64,000 nucleotides of DNA. Source: CAZAPO01 sp044841755 (GTDB lineage: Bacteria; Bacteroidota; Bacteroidia; Flavobacteriales; Flavobacteriaceae). The notes beneath the pieces were generated by a model that worked only from the letters and a program-made list of their open reading frames with translations, was not told the DNA's origin and did not search any database. The stretch spans positions 248,001-312,000 of the forward strand of contig JAXOFM010000002.1 of the NCBI GenBank assembly GCA_044841755.1, written 5' to 3'. Positions 43,962-52,580 of this stretch are shown one piece after another; the stretch's first letter is position 1, and each line of letters opens with the position of its first letter. Position numbers and translations under genes: made by a program.

Positions 43962-46205
43962 TTAAAGTGGTGGTAAGATGACTTTATCAATCACGTGAAT
44001 AATACCGTTAGCCGCTTGTACGTTTACTGCTATTATATTACTTGTTCTATTATTTCCATCTGTAAGTCTAGCTCCACCAGTAACATTGGCTGTAATGTTT
44101 CCACCTAAAGTTCCAACGCTTAAATTATCTGTCAAATCTGTTGACAATACGTTGGCACCAGCAACTGCATGAAAATCTAATGTAGCTTTTAAAGTAGGCT
44201 CTCCAATATCACCTAATCCGCCCACTCCAAGTTCAGTCAACAAAGAACCAAAAGCATCATTTGTTGGTGCGAAAACAGTAAATGGAGCAGGAGCTGTCCC
44301 ATTTGGTGTAGATAGTGTAGTTACATAATCAAATGTAAGATCTTCTCTTGTTAAGGCAGCTACCAAAGTGGTAAAAGTTGGATCTGCTAATGCGAAGTCA
44401 ACTATGCTTGGCAGATCAATAACCATATCAACTGCGTGAATAACACCGTTTGAAGCAACTACGTCGGCTGCAATTACATTTGAGTTTCCGTTGATTGTCA
44501 CTCCGCTATCAGTATTAATATACATGCTTAATGCATTTGAAGTATTACCGAAAGTTGCTGCAGTGTTTACATATGAGTTTGATAAACCGCCTGACATTGC
44601 TGTTGCTCCAACAATTACATGGTTTGAAAGTATTTGATCTAAAGCGTTTCCACTTGGATTTGTAAAAGCTGAAAAAGCTGCATTATTAGGAGCGAATACC
44701 GTAAAGTCTCCTGGAGTTGATAATAGATCTGTAAATGTTGTGTTACCTCCAGATGTTAGTGCGCCAACCAAACTTGTAAAGTCTGGATTAGCAATTGCAT
44801 GATCAACAATTGTTGGGATACCTATTACTGCATCAACGACATGCACAACACCATTTGAAACATCAATATCTGGAATTGCTACGTTTGAAACACCGTTAAG
44901 AGTTACACCCGAAGCTGTATTTACGAACATACTAATATTAATATCTGACCCTGGTTTAGTAGCCAAAGTGCTTACATATCCTGTACTTAAACCATTAGAC
45001 ATAGCTTCACCAATAATTACATGGTTCAATAAAATTTCAGTTAATGTGGCAACTGGAACATCATCAAGTGAAGATAATCCGTTGGCTGCTAAGAAATTTG
45101 TAAAAGCTGTATTTGTAGGAGCAAATACTGTGAATTCACCACCTCCATTTAATGTGTCAACAAGATCTGCCCTTGTTAAAGCATCTACTAAGATGCTCAG
45201 CTCCGGAGTGTCTAAAGCTGCTCCTACAATTGTTTGTGGAAGCTGTGGTAAAATTACCTTGTCTATAGCGTGAATCACACCATTGGCTGCTTGAACATCT
45301 ACAACAATAATATTACTTACTCTGCCATTGGCGTCTGTAATAGTAGCACCACCACTTACATTTCCTGTGATATCTCCACCAAGAGTTGTAATTGCCATAT
45401 TATCTGTTAGATCTGAAGATCTTACGTTAGCACCAGCAACTGCATGCAAGTCTAGAGTTGCTTTTAGTGTTGGCTCGTCTATATCATTTAATGATGTGGC
45501 TCCTAGTTCGCTCAATAAAGAACCAAATGCGTCATTTGTTGGAGCAAAAATGGTGAATGGAGCAGGGTTTCCAGTAGTGGATAATGTAGTAACATAATCA
45601 AATGTTAGGTCGCTTCTGGTTAAAGCACTAACCAAAGTTGAGAACCCTTGATCTGCTAATGCAAAATCTACAACTGTTGGTAAACCTATAACTGCATCTA
45701 CTATATGAATTACGCCGTTTAAAGCTGGAATGTCAGCTGTTGTTACTTGAGAAATACCATTAAGAACAACGCCTGAAGATGTATTGATATGTATGTTAAG
45801 GTTAGCTCCTGTTGTAGCTTCTGTTGCCAAAGTTTCTCCATATCCAGTACTTAAATCTGATGAATTTACTCTTCCTGAGACAACATGATTAAGTAGTATC
45901 TGCGATAATACATCAGTAGGAACTTCTTCTAAACTAGAAAAATTATTCGCAGCTAAAAAAGCACTGAAAGCTTCGTTTGTAGGTGCAAAGACTGTAAATG
46001 AGTCACCAGATAATGCTTGTGGAAGATTTCCATCTGCCGCTAATAGTGCTGCGACCAAAGAACTTAGTTCAGGGGTTGCAATAGCAGTATCTACTATATT
46101 AAGAGGTCCTGTATATTGAGGGCTATCGTCGTCCATGTTACATGATACCAACGTAAAGGTCATAATGAGGGCAAAAAGTGCGTTTAAAGATCTAAAGGTT
46201 TTCAT
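43962..46205 (-). CDS. Five-domain fasciclin lipoprotein
   Basis: A 747-residue protein from the ATG at 46205 (signal ending LVSC, lipidated Cys after MKTFRSLNALFALIMTF). An upstream in-frame start (46307) is rejected because it lies in the operator-like AT-rich repeat region. Five fasciclin (FAS1) domains of about 140 residues follow, each with TVFAPTNxAF and NGVIHxxDxVI. Domains 2 and 5 are near-identical, and 1, 3 and 4 are alike, giving a pattern A-B-A-A-B. Fasciclin proteins mediate adhesion; this one is likely on the cell surface. Confidence 0.93.
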   Translation of the reverse strand: MKTFRSLNALFALIMTFTLVSCNMDDDSPQYTGPLNIVDTAIATPELSSLVAALLAADGNLPQALSGDSFTVFAPTNEAFSAFLAANNFSSLEEVPTDVLSQILLNHVVSGRVNSSDLSTGYGETLATEATTGANLNIHINTSSGVVLNGISQVTTADIPALNGVIHIVDAVIGLPTVVDFALADQGFSTLVSALTRSDLTFDYVTTLSTTGNPAPFTIFAPTNDAFGSLLSELGATSLNDIDEPTLKATLDLHAVAGANVRSSDLTDNMAITTLGGDITGNVSGGATITDANGRVSNIIVVDVQAANGVIHAIDKVILPQLPQTIVGAALDTPELSILVDALTRADLVDTLNGGGEFTVFAPTNTAFTNFLAANGLSSLDDVPVATLTEILLNHVIIGEAMSNGLSTGYVSTLATKPGSDINISMFVNTASGVTLNGVSNVAIPDIDVSNGVVHVVDAVIGIPTIVDHAIANPDFTSLVGALTSGGNTTFTDLLSTPGDFTVFAPNNAAFSAFTNPSGNALDQILSNHVIVGATAMSGGLSNSYVNTAATFGNTSNALSMYINTDSGVTINGNSNVIAADVVASNGVIHAVDMVIDLPSIVDFALADPTFTTLVAALTREDLTFDYVTTLSTPNGTAPAPFTVFAPTNDAFGSLLTELGVGGLGDIGEPTLKATLDFHAVAGANVLSTDLTDNLSVGTLGGNITANVTGGARLTDGNNRTSNIIAVNVQAANGIIHVIDKVILPPL

Positions 46206-46212
46206 TTTTATT

Positions 46213-46344
46213 TTGTTTAACAATTGTGTAATAATGTTTAACAAAACTATCAAAACATTAAACAAAAACAATATTTTGTTTAATAAAATTATGTTAAAAT
46301 TAAACAAAACTATTTTTTGATGACTTCTCAGTTGTATTGTTTAA
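46213..46344. promoter_or_regulatory. Cluster of TTGTTTAA-type operator-like boxes
   Basis: Six copies of TTGTTTAA or its complement in 132 bp: 46213-46221 (palindromic TTGTTTAACAA), 46235-46242, 46258-46265 (inverted), 46276-46283, 46300-46307 (inverted) and 46337-46344. The fourth and fifth form an inverted repeat TTGTTTAAT / ATTAAACAA with a 14-nt spacer. Starts are mostly 18-24 bp apart, about two helical turns. They fill the gap between the divergent fasciclin and mnmA genes, and the last overlaps the mnmA -33 element. Confidence 0.6.
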
Positions 46345-46366
46345 CCCAAATTATGTCGTAACTTTG
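46337..46366 (+). promoter_or_regulatory. mnmA promoter
   Basis: TTG (46337-46339), a 19-nt spacer and TAACTTTG (46359-46366), a full match to the flavobacterial consensus. It lies upstream of the ATG at 46382 and supports that start. Confidence 0.7.
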
Positions 46367-46381
46367 TGCCCTAATTTTATT

Positions 46382-47569
46382 ATGAAAAGAGTAGTAGTAG
46401 GACTTTCAGGAGGTGTAGATTCTAGCATTGCAGCCTATCTTTTAAAAGAGCAAGGTTACGAGGTTATTGGTTTGTTTATGAAGAATTGGCATGATGATTC
46501 TGTGACCATTTCAAATGAATGCCCTTGGCTTGATGATAGTAATGATGCGATGTTAGTCGCAGAGAAACTTGGTATTCCTTTTCAAACAGTTGATTTGAGT
46601 GTAGAGTATAAGGAGCGCATTGTTGATTATATGTTCAATGAATATGAAAGAGGACGTACTCCTAATCCTGATGTGCTTTGTAACAGAGAGATTAAGTTTG
46701 ATGTGTTTTTAAAACTTGCTTTAGAGCTTGGTGCAGATTATGTTGCAACTGGACATTATTGTAGAAAAGGAACAATTGAAAAAGATGGTAAAAAAATTTA
46801 TCAGCTACTCTCAGGAAAAGACAATAATAAAGATCAATCGTATTTTCTTTGTCAGTTATCTCAAGATCAGTTGGCAAAAACACTTTTTCCAATTGGTGAA
46901 CTCACAAAACCAGAAGTTAGAGAGATTGCTACAAAATTAGATTTGGTTACTGCTGAAAAGAAGGATTCACAAGGGCTTTGTTTTATTGGAAAGGTACGAT
47001 TGCCTGATTTTTTACAACAACAGCTAAAGCCAAAAGAAGGTGTCATTGTTGAGATTCCTTCAGATCAAGAAAAGTATCATGAGGAGACTCCAGATTTTGA
47101 TTCTAAGGAGGATGAGTTGGCTTTCTTATCAAAAAATATTGCGTATCAAATTGCAGACGGAATTGTAGTTGGTAAACATCAGGGAGCACATTACTTTACG
47201 AAAGGGCAGCGTAAAGGACTAGCCGTTGGAGGAACGGTAGAACCTCTGTTTGTAATTGATACAGATGTTGAAGAAAACGTGATTTATACTGGACAAGGAA
47301 AGTCGCATCCTGGACTATACAAAAAAGCCTTATTTGTTAATAATGATGAAGTACATTGGGTGCGAGAAGATTTAGCTTTAAAGGAAGGTGAAACCATGGA
47401 TGTAAATGCACGTATTAGATATAGGCAGCCACTACAAAAGGCAACCTTATTTAGAACTAAATCTGGGCTTTATGTAGCTTTTGACGAACCGCAGTCTGCA
47501 ATTACCGAGGGACAATTTGTAGCGTGGTATATTGAAGATGAGTTGGTCGGTTCTGGAGTTATTTCTTAA
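46382..47569 (+). CDS. mnmA: tRNA-specific 2-thiouridylase MnmA
   Basis: A 395-residue enzyme with the PP-loop GLSGGVDSS (7-15), the catalytic cysteines C100 (NPDVLCN) and C200 (QGLCFIGK), and a C-terminal beta-barrel. It adds the 2-thio group to U34 of Lys, Glu and Gln tRNAs using persulfide sulfur. The start is fixed by the ATG after the promoter; an upstream in-frame start would overlap the promoter itself. Confidence 0.96.
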   Translation: MKRVVVGLSGGVDSSIAAYLLKEQGYEVIGLFMKNWHDDSVTISNECPWLDDSNDAMLVAEKLGIPFQTVDLSVEYKERIVDYMFNEYERGRTPNPDVLCNREIKFDVFLKLALELGADYVATGHYCRKGTIEKDGKKIYQLLSGKDNNKDQSYFLCQLSQDQLAKTLFPIGELTKPEVREIATKLDLVTAEKKDSQGLCFIGKVRLPDFLQQQLKPKEGVIVEIPSDQEKYHEETPDFDSKEDELAFLSKNIAYQIADGIVVGKHQGAHYFTKGQRKGLAVGGTVEPLFVIDTDVEENVIYTGQGKSHPGLYKKALFVNNDEVHWVREDLALKEGETMDVNARIRYRQPLQKATLFRTKSGLYVAFDEPQSAITEGQFVAWYIEDELVGSGVIS

Positions 47570-47662
47570 TTGACTTTACTGTTTATTCTTTGTTAAGAAT
47601 CCTTTCTCAATTATTAAAATTACAGTGCAAAAAATAAGTACATTTAAGCTTTATTTGCTTAA

Positions 47663-48601
47663 ATGAACAGAGTTACACAATTATTTAATATTCAATATCC
47701 AATCATTCAAGCGGGAATGATTTGGAATAGTGGTTGGCGACTGGCTTCAGCTGCTTCAAATTCTGGTATTTTGGGACTATTAGGAGCAGGAAGTATGTAT
47801 CCGGAAGTGCTACGAGAGCATATCCAAAAGTGCAAGAATGCTACGGATAAACCTTTTGGAGTTAATGTACCAATGTTATATCCCAATATTGAAGAGATCA
47901 TGAATATTATTGTGGAGGAAGGTGTGAAAATCGTATTCACTTCTGCTGGTAATCCAAAAACTTGGACAAATTGGTTGAAGGAAAAAGGCATTACGGTAGT
48001 TCATGTGGTGAGTAGTGTTAAGTTTGCGCTAAAAGCCCAAGAAGCTGGTGTTGATGCTATAGTTGCCGAAGGGTTTGAAGCTGGAGGACATAACGGAAGA
48101 GATGAAACAACAACATTTACGCTTATTCCTATGGTTAAAGAAAAAATCAATATTCCCATAATTGCCGCAGGAGGTATAGCTACTGGAAAGGGAATGTTAG
48201 CTGCTATGGTTTTAGGTGCAGATGGAGTACAAATCGGTAGCCGATTTGTGGCTAGTAAAGAGTCATCAGCCCATGATGCATTTAAGCAAGTGGTTGTCGA
48301 TGCTAAGGAGGGAGATACGCATTTAACTTTAAAGGAATTGGCACCTGTTCGATTAATAAAAAATAAATTTTATAACGAAGTTCAAGAACTTTATAAAACT
48401 ACACCTTCTGTAGAAGAGTTAAAAGAATTACTAGGAAGAGCAAGAGCAAAGCGTGGAATGTTTGAAGGAGATTTAGAAGAGGGAGAGCTTGAAATTGGAC
48501 AAATAGCTGGACTGATAAATAACATAAAACCGGTTGCTGAAATTGTTTCGGAAATCGTTTCAGAGTTTAAGAAAACTAAAAAAAGTATAGGAACACTTTG
48601 A
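47663..48601 (+). CDS. Nitronate monooxygenase / FabK-like FMN protein
   Basis: A 312-residue TIM-barrel FMN protein beginning MNRVTQLFNIQYPIIQAGM. NMO-family marks are PIIQAGMIWNS, the GHNGRDET loop (histidine near EAGGHNGR), and PIIAAGGIATGKGM with the FMN-phosphate site GADGVQIGSRF. Members are either nitronate monooxygenases, which oxidise propionate-3-nitronate, or FabK enoyl-ACP reductases; the sequence does not decide. Its stop overlaps the ATG of mazG. Confidence 0.88.
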   Translation: MNRVTQLFNIQYPIIQAGMIWNSGWRLASAASNSGILGLLGAGSMYPEVLREHIQKCKNATDKPFGVNVPMLYPNIEEIMNIIVEEGVKIVFTSAGNPKTWTNWLKEKGITVVHVVSSVKFALKAQEAGVDAIVAEGFEAGGHNGRDETTTFTLIPMVKEKINIPIIAAGGIATGKGMLAAMVLGADGVQIGSRFVASKESSAHDAFKQVVVDAKEGDTHLTLKELAPVRLIKNKFYNEVQELYKTTPSVEELKELLGRARAKRGMFEGDLEEGELEIGQIAGLINNIKPVAEIVSEIVSEFKKTKKSIGTL

Positions 48602-49374
48602 TGAGCAGGAGAGAAGAACAACTAAAAGCATTTGATAGATTACTAACTATTATGGATGAATTGCGAGAGCAGTGTCCATGGGATAAAAAGCAAACCATTC
48701 AATCACTTCGTCATTTAACCATTGAGGAAACTTACGAGCTTGGTGACGCAATTCTAGATAATGATTTACAAGAAGTAAAAGCAGAATTAGGTGATTTGCT
48801 GCTTCATATTGTCTTTTATGCTAAGATAGGGAGTGAAACTAATGATTTTGATATTGCCGATGTTGCAAACGCTATTTGCGAAAAACTCATAAAAAGACAC
48901 CCTCATATTTACGGTGATGTGAAGGTGAAAAATGAAGAGGATGTAAAACGCAATTGGGAGAATCTCAAATTAAAAGAAGGGAAGAAAAGTGTCCTTGAAG
49001 GAGTTCCTAAAAGCTTACCAGCGATGGTGAAAGCAAATAGAATTCAAGACAAAGTTGCTGGTGTCGGATTTGATTGGGAAGAACCACATCAAGTCTGGGA
49101 TAAAGTACAAGAAGAACTTACTGAATTGCAAACAGAAGTAAGCATAGGAGATCAAAATTCAATTGAAAGTGAGTTTGGTGACGTTATGTTTTCTATGATC
49201 AATTATGCACGCTTTTTAAATGTTAACCCTGAAAATGCATTGGAGCAAACCAATAAGAAATTCATTAAGCGATTTCAATATTTAGAGAGTAAGGCGAAAG
49301 AATTAAACAAATCTTTGAGTGACATGACACTAGCAGAGATGGATGTGTTCTGGGAAGAAGCAAAAGCAATTTAA
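48601..49374 (+). CDS. mazG: Nucleoside triphosphate pyrophosphohydrolase MazG
   Basis: A 257-residue two-domain MazG starting MSRREEQ (ATG at 48601). The pyrophosphohydrolase motifs are CPWDKKQT, the EEtyELgdAI metal-binding helix with Glu residues and a repeated KVAGVGFDW-xx-EELTELQTEV in the C-terminal half. It clears non-canonical or excess NTPs, and in E. coli lowers (p)ppGpp. The TGATG overlap with the upstream gene suggests translational coupling. Confidence 0.95.
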   Translation: MSRREEQLKAFDRLLTIMDELREQCPWDKKQTIQSLRHLTIEETYELGDAILDNDLQEVKAELGDLLLHIVFYAKIGSETNDFDIADVANAICEKLIKRHPHIYGDVKVKNEEDVKRNWENLKLKEGKKSVLEGVPKSLPAMVKANRIQDKVAGVGFDWEEPHQVWDKVQEELTELQTEVSIGDQNSIESEFGDVMFSMINYARFLNVNPENALEQTNKKFIKRFQYLESKAKELNKSLSDMTLAEMDVFWEEAKAI

Positions 49375-49388
49375 TTCTCACCTAAAAG

Positions 49389-50936
49389 TTGGAAGAAAAA
49401 GCAATTATCATAGGAGCTGGACCTGCAGGACTTACTGCAGCTTATGAACTGGTCACCAGAACCAATATCAAACCGATTATTCTGGAAAGATCTTTTGAAA
49501 TTGGTGGCATTTCAAGAACAGTAGTTCATAACGGTAATCGTATGGATATTGGAGGTCACCGTTTTTTTTCAAAATCGAAGCTAGTGATGGATTGGTGGCA
49601 GAACATATTACCAATACAAGGGCATCCAGCAAAAGATGAACTGAGGGATTTCATCATTCCGAATGAGAACGGTCCAGATCCTGAAAAGACTGATCATGTG
49701 ATGCTTATCAGGAAACGTGTTTCCAGAATATTCTTTCTTAGAAAATTCTTCGATTACCCTATTTCAATTAATTGGAAAACTATTTCTGCTCTTGGCCCAA
49801 TTAAACTAATCAAGATTGGATGGACGTATTTTTGCATAAAGCTTTTTCCAGTAAAAGATGAGATATCGTTAGAAGATTTCTTTATAAATAGATTTGGGAA
49901 GGAGCTTTATGAAACATTCTTTAAGGACTATACTGAAAAAGTTTGGGGAGTACCCTGTTCAAAAATTTCATCAGAATGGGGAGCACAACGCATAAAAGGA
50001 CTGTCTATTACTAAGGCAATTCAGCATGCTGTTAAGTCAATATTCACAAAGCCCAAGAACGTAGCACAATCTGATACTGAGACAAGTTTAATAGAGCAAT
50101 TTATGTACCCTAAACTTGGACCAGGACATCTTTGGGAAACTGTTGCAAAAATTGTTATTGACAAAGGAGGTGAGATTGTATTTGGCGCAAATGTCAATGA
50201 ATTAAAAATTCATGATAATACTCTAGAAGAAGTTGTTTATTTAGATTTAAAGACAAACAATTCGGTTTCAGTTAAAGGTGCATACGTGTTTTCAAGTATG
50301 CCAGTTAAGCACTTAATAAGGGCTTTTCAAGAAAATGTTTCAAAACCTCTTAAGGAGATAAGTGAAGGGTTACAGTATAGAGATTTTATTACTGTTGGGC
50401 TTTTAACAAACAAGTTGAGGCTTAACGATCCTAAAAACGAAAAATTGATTTCTGACAATTGGATATATATACAAGAAAACGATGTAAAACTTGGAAGATT
50501 ACAAATATTCAATAACTGGTCACCCTATTTAGTGAAGGATGAGACTAAAGTATGGTTGGGACTTGAATATTTTTGTAATAAAGGTGATGAACTATGGAAT
50601 AGGAGTGATGAAAGCTTTATCAAATTAGCAATTAATGAACTAGGTAAGCTGGAGATTATTGATGAGAAAGATGTGTTAGATTCGGTTATGATTAGAGTTC
50701 CAAAAGCTTATCCAGCTTATTTTGGAACCTACGATAGATTTGAAGAGATTCGCAAGTTTACAGATACTTTCAGCAACTTGTTCTTAATTGGAAGAAACGG
50801 AATGCATAAATATAATAATCAAGATCATTCAATGTTAACAGCAATTGCGGCTGTAAACAATATCATTGCTGGACAATCTTCTAAAGATAATATATGGAGT
50901 ATTAATGTTGAAAAGGATTATCATGAAGAGAAGTGA
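49389..50936 (+). CDS. FAD-dependent NAD(P)-binding oxidoreductase (amine oxidase / UGM-like)
   Basis: A 515-residue flavoprotein. The start is a TTG at 49389, directly before the FAD-binding AIIIGAGPAGLTAAYEL; no ATG precedes it in frame. Other features are ERSFEIGGISRT, GHRFFSKS and the C-terminal NLFLIGRNGMHKYNN. These mark the amine-oxidase/UDP-galactopyranose mutase group, whose Bacteroidota members act in glycan or lipid synthesis. It overlaps the GT-C gene by 14 nt and so probably acts with it. Confidence 0.82.
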   Translation: MEEKAIIIGAGPAGLTAAYELVTRTNIKPIILERSFEIGGISRTVVHNGNRMDIGGHRFFSKSKLVMDWWQNILPIQGHPAKDELRDFIIPNENGPDPEKTDHVMLIRKRVSRIFFLRKFFDYPISINWKTISALGPIKLIKIGWTYFCIKLFPVKDEISLEDFFINRFGKELYETFFKDYTEKVWGVPCSKISSEWGAQRIKGLSITKAIQHAVKSIFTKPKNVAQSDTETSLIEQFMYPKLGPGHLWETVAKIVIDKGGEIVFGANVNELKIHDNTLEEVVYLDLKTNNSVSVKGAYVFSSMPVKHLIRAFQENVSKPLKEISEGLQYRDFITVGLLTNKLRLNDPKNEKLISDNWIYIQENDVKLGRLQIFNNWSPYLVKDETKVWLGLEYFCNKGDELWNRSDESFIKLAINELGKLEIIDEKDVLDSVMIRVPKAYPAYFGTYDRFEEIRKFTDTFSNLFLIGRNGMHKYNNQDHSMLTAIAAVNNIIAGQSSKDNIWSINVEKDYHEEK

Positions 50937-52386
50937 TGTAGTTGGTTTAATGTCAAATCCTTTTTATGTTTTAGTGCTACTTCTATTTTTGTTTACGGCA
51001 ATAGCTATAAATCCATATAATTCTTATGATGAAGGTTTATGGACTTATATAGGATGGCTGTATAATGACCAAGGAATTCCACCTTATCTTGGAGCTGTTG
51101 AGAATAAAACCCCAGGAATATTTTTCTTATACGCTATTGCAGATAATTTTGGAGACTACAGCACTTTTTTTGTGAGAAGTATTGGTGTCTTATTTACATT
51201 GGCTACTACTTTTTTTATCTACCTTATAGGAAAAGAATTGAGTGATAAAAATTCTGGTATTATTGCCATGTGTATTTTTGGCTTAGTTGTCTGTTGGCGC
51301 GTTCTAGATGGCTTTGCGTTTGCCCAAACAGAAACTTTCATGATTTTTTTCAGCACGTTAGCATTTTATTTAGTCGTTAGGTTTTTTGGTAAAGAAAGTA
51401 ATTTAAAGTTATTGTTCTTTGCTGGTGTAAGTTTAGGAATGGCAATTAGCTTTAAGCAAATTGCTGTTACTTCAGCTATGGGACTTTTATTGGTCTTACT
51501 GTTTTTATTTAAAGATTTTAGAAGCTATCTAAAGCATACTATAGTTGTTGGTTTTGGTATTCTTATAGCTATTTTTTTCTGTTATTTTATACTATTTTTT
51601 AGTGGAGTCACTCTTTATGAGTATATAGATGGAGCTTGGGCTATACTTTTTAATTCTGGCTCAAGGATTGGAGGTGTCCAAAGTCAGTTGAGCAATTTTT
51701 TCAAGATGTTCTTTTTATCAAGAATGGTTATTTTTTTGCCAATTATTGCTCTTTTTATTTTTAACCGAAAAGCTATATCTAGACTAACATATATAATTTT
51801 AGTCGTTTGGTTCTTGTTTGATTTTATAGGAGCTAATGCTTCGGGTTATTATTATGGACATCAAATAAAACAATTACTTCCTGCCCTTGCTTTAGTTGCT
51901 GGGATATTACTTTCAAACTTGTTTTTGAATCAAAAGAGTTTCAAAAATATATTTTTCCCAGTTTTTGTTTTTATTGGCTTGTTATTTTTTCCCTTAAGGC
52001 AACTTAAGACGAACTTTGGGAAACTAATTTCTCCAAGAACTCAAGACGTCATTAATACAGATTATGCCATTGATTTGATTACAAAAAATTCTAGCCCTAA
52101 TGATTTTATCTATGTTTTTGGCGCAGATAAAGAAGCTGTATTTACCCTTGCTAATGTTAATCGCAGGTCATCTAGTAAATACCTTCATTCTATTTTTATA
52201 ACCAGCACAAAAGAACAAGTGCAAGTGTATTCTGATCTTAAAAGGAATATCCCAACGTTTATTGTTAAACACCAAGAGTTTTCTAATATTAATGGTGTTT
52301 ATGGTAATGAAACAGCCACCTTTTTTAAGATGAACTACAAACTTGAAGAACGGTTTGGAGAGTTAGAAGTCTTCAAAAAAATGTAA
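50923..52386 (+). CDS. GT-C (family 39-like) membrane glycosyltransferase
   Basis: A 487-residue membrane protein from the ATG at 50923, 14 bases before the end of the FAD gene. It has about 11 membrane segments and, in the first periplasmic loop, the acidic NSYDEGLW (catalytic Asp-Glu type of ArnT/PMT). These enzymes move sugars from polyprenyl-phosphate carriers to glycan or lipid acceptors on the periplasmic side. The lipid-linked donor is unknown. Confidence 0.82.
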   Translation: MKRSDVVGLMSNPFYVLVLLLFLFTAIAINPYNSYDEGLWTYIGWLYNDQGIPPYLGAVENKTPGIFFLYAIADNFGDYSTFFVRSIGVLFTLATTFFIYLIGKELSDKNSGIIAMCIFGLVVCWRVLDGFAFAQTETFMIFFSTLAFYLVVRFFGKESNLKLLFFAGVSLGMAISFKQIAVTSAMGLLLVLLFLFKDFRSYLKHTIVVGFGILIAIFFCYFILFFSGVTLYEYIDGAWAILFNSGSRIGGVQSQLSNFFKMFFLSRMVIFLPIIALFIFNRKAISRLTYIILVVWFLFDFIGANASGYYYGHQIKQLLPALALVAGILLSNLFLNQKSFKNIFFPVFVFIGLLFFPLRQLKTNFGKLISPRTQDVINTDYAIDLITKNSSPNDFIYVFGADKEAVFTLANVNRRSSSKYLHSIFITSTKEQVQVYSDLKRNIPTFIVKHQEFSNINGVYGNETATFFKMNYKLEERFGELEVFKKM

Positions 52387-52543
52387 TCTTCTGTTTAAAA
52401 CATCCAAAAGCTATTTGTTACTCGTATATAAAGTATTAATATTCATAGAGGAATAAAATTGAACAGATTAATAGCATTAGATCTTATTCAATTTTCTTGA
52501 GAAGATTTTAAAAACTCAATTTTATTTAGTTTAGTTAGGAGTT

Positions 52544-52580
52544 TACAACCTACTTGCGATAGCAAGTAGGTTGTACTTTT
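52544..52580 (+). terminator. Terminator after the GT-C gene
   Basis: A 14-bp stem (TACAACCTACTTGC / GCAAGTAGGTTGTA) with a four-base loop, then CTTTTTTA on the + strand. It lies 158 nt past the stop codon; the 3' end of the convergent DUF349 gene follows at once. Confidence 0.7.

Noticed and set aside
46206..46307. In-frame N-terminal extension of the fasciclin protein (hydrophobic, Asn/Leu/Ile rich)
   Set aside because: It is translated operator-like AT-rich repeats; a proper lipoprotein signal begins at the ATG at 46205.
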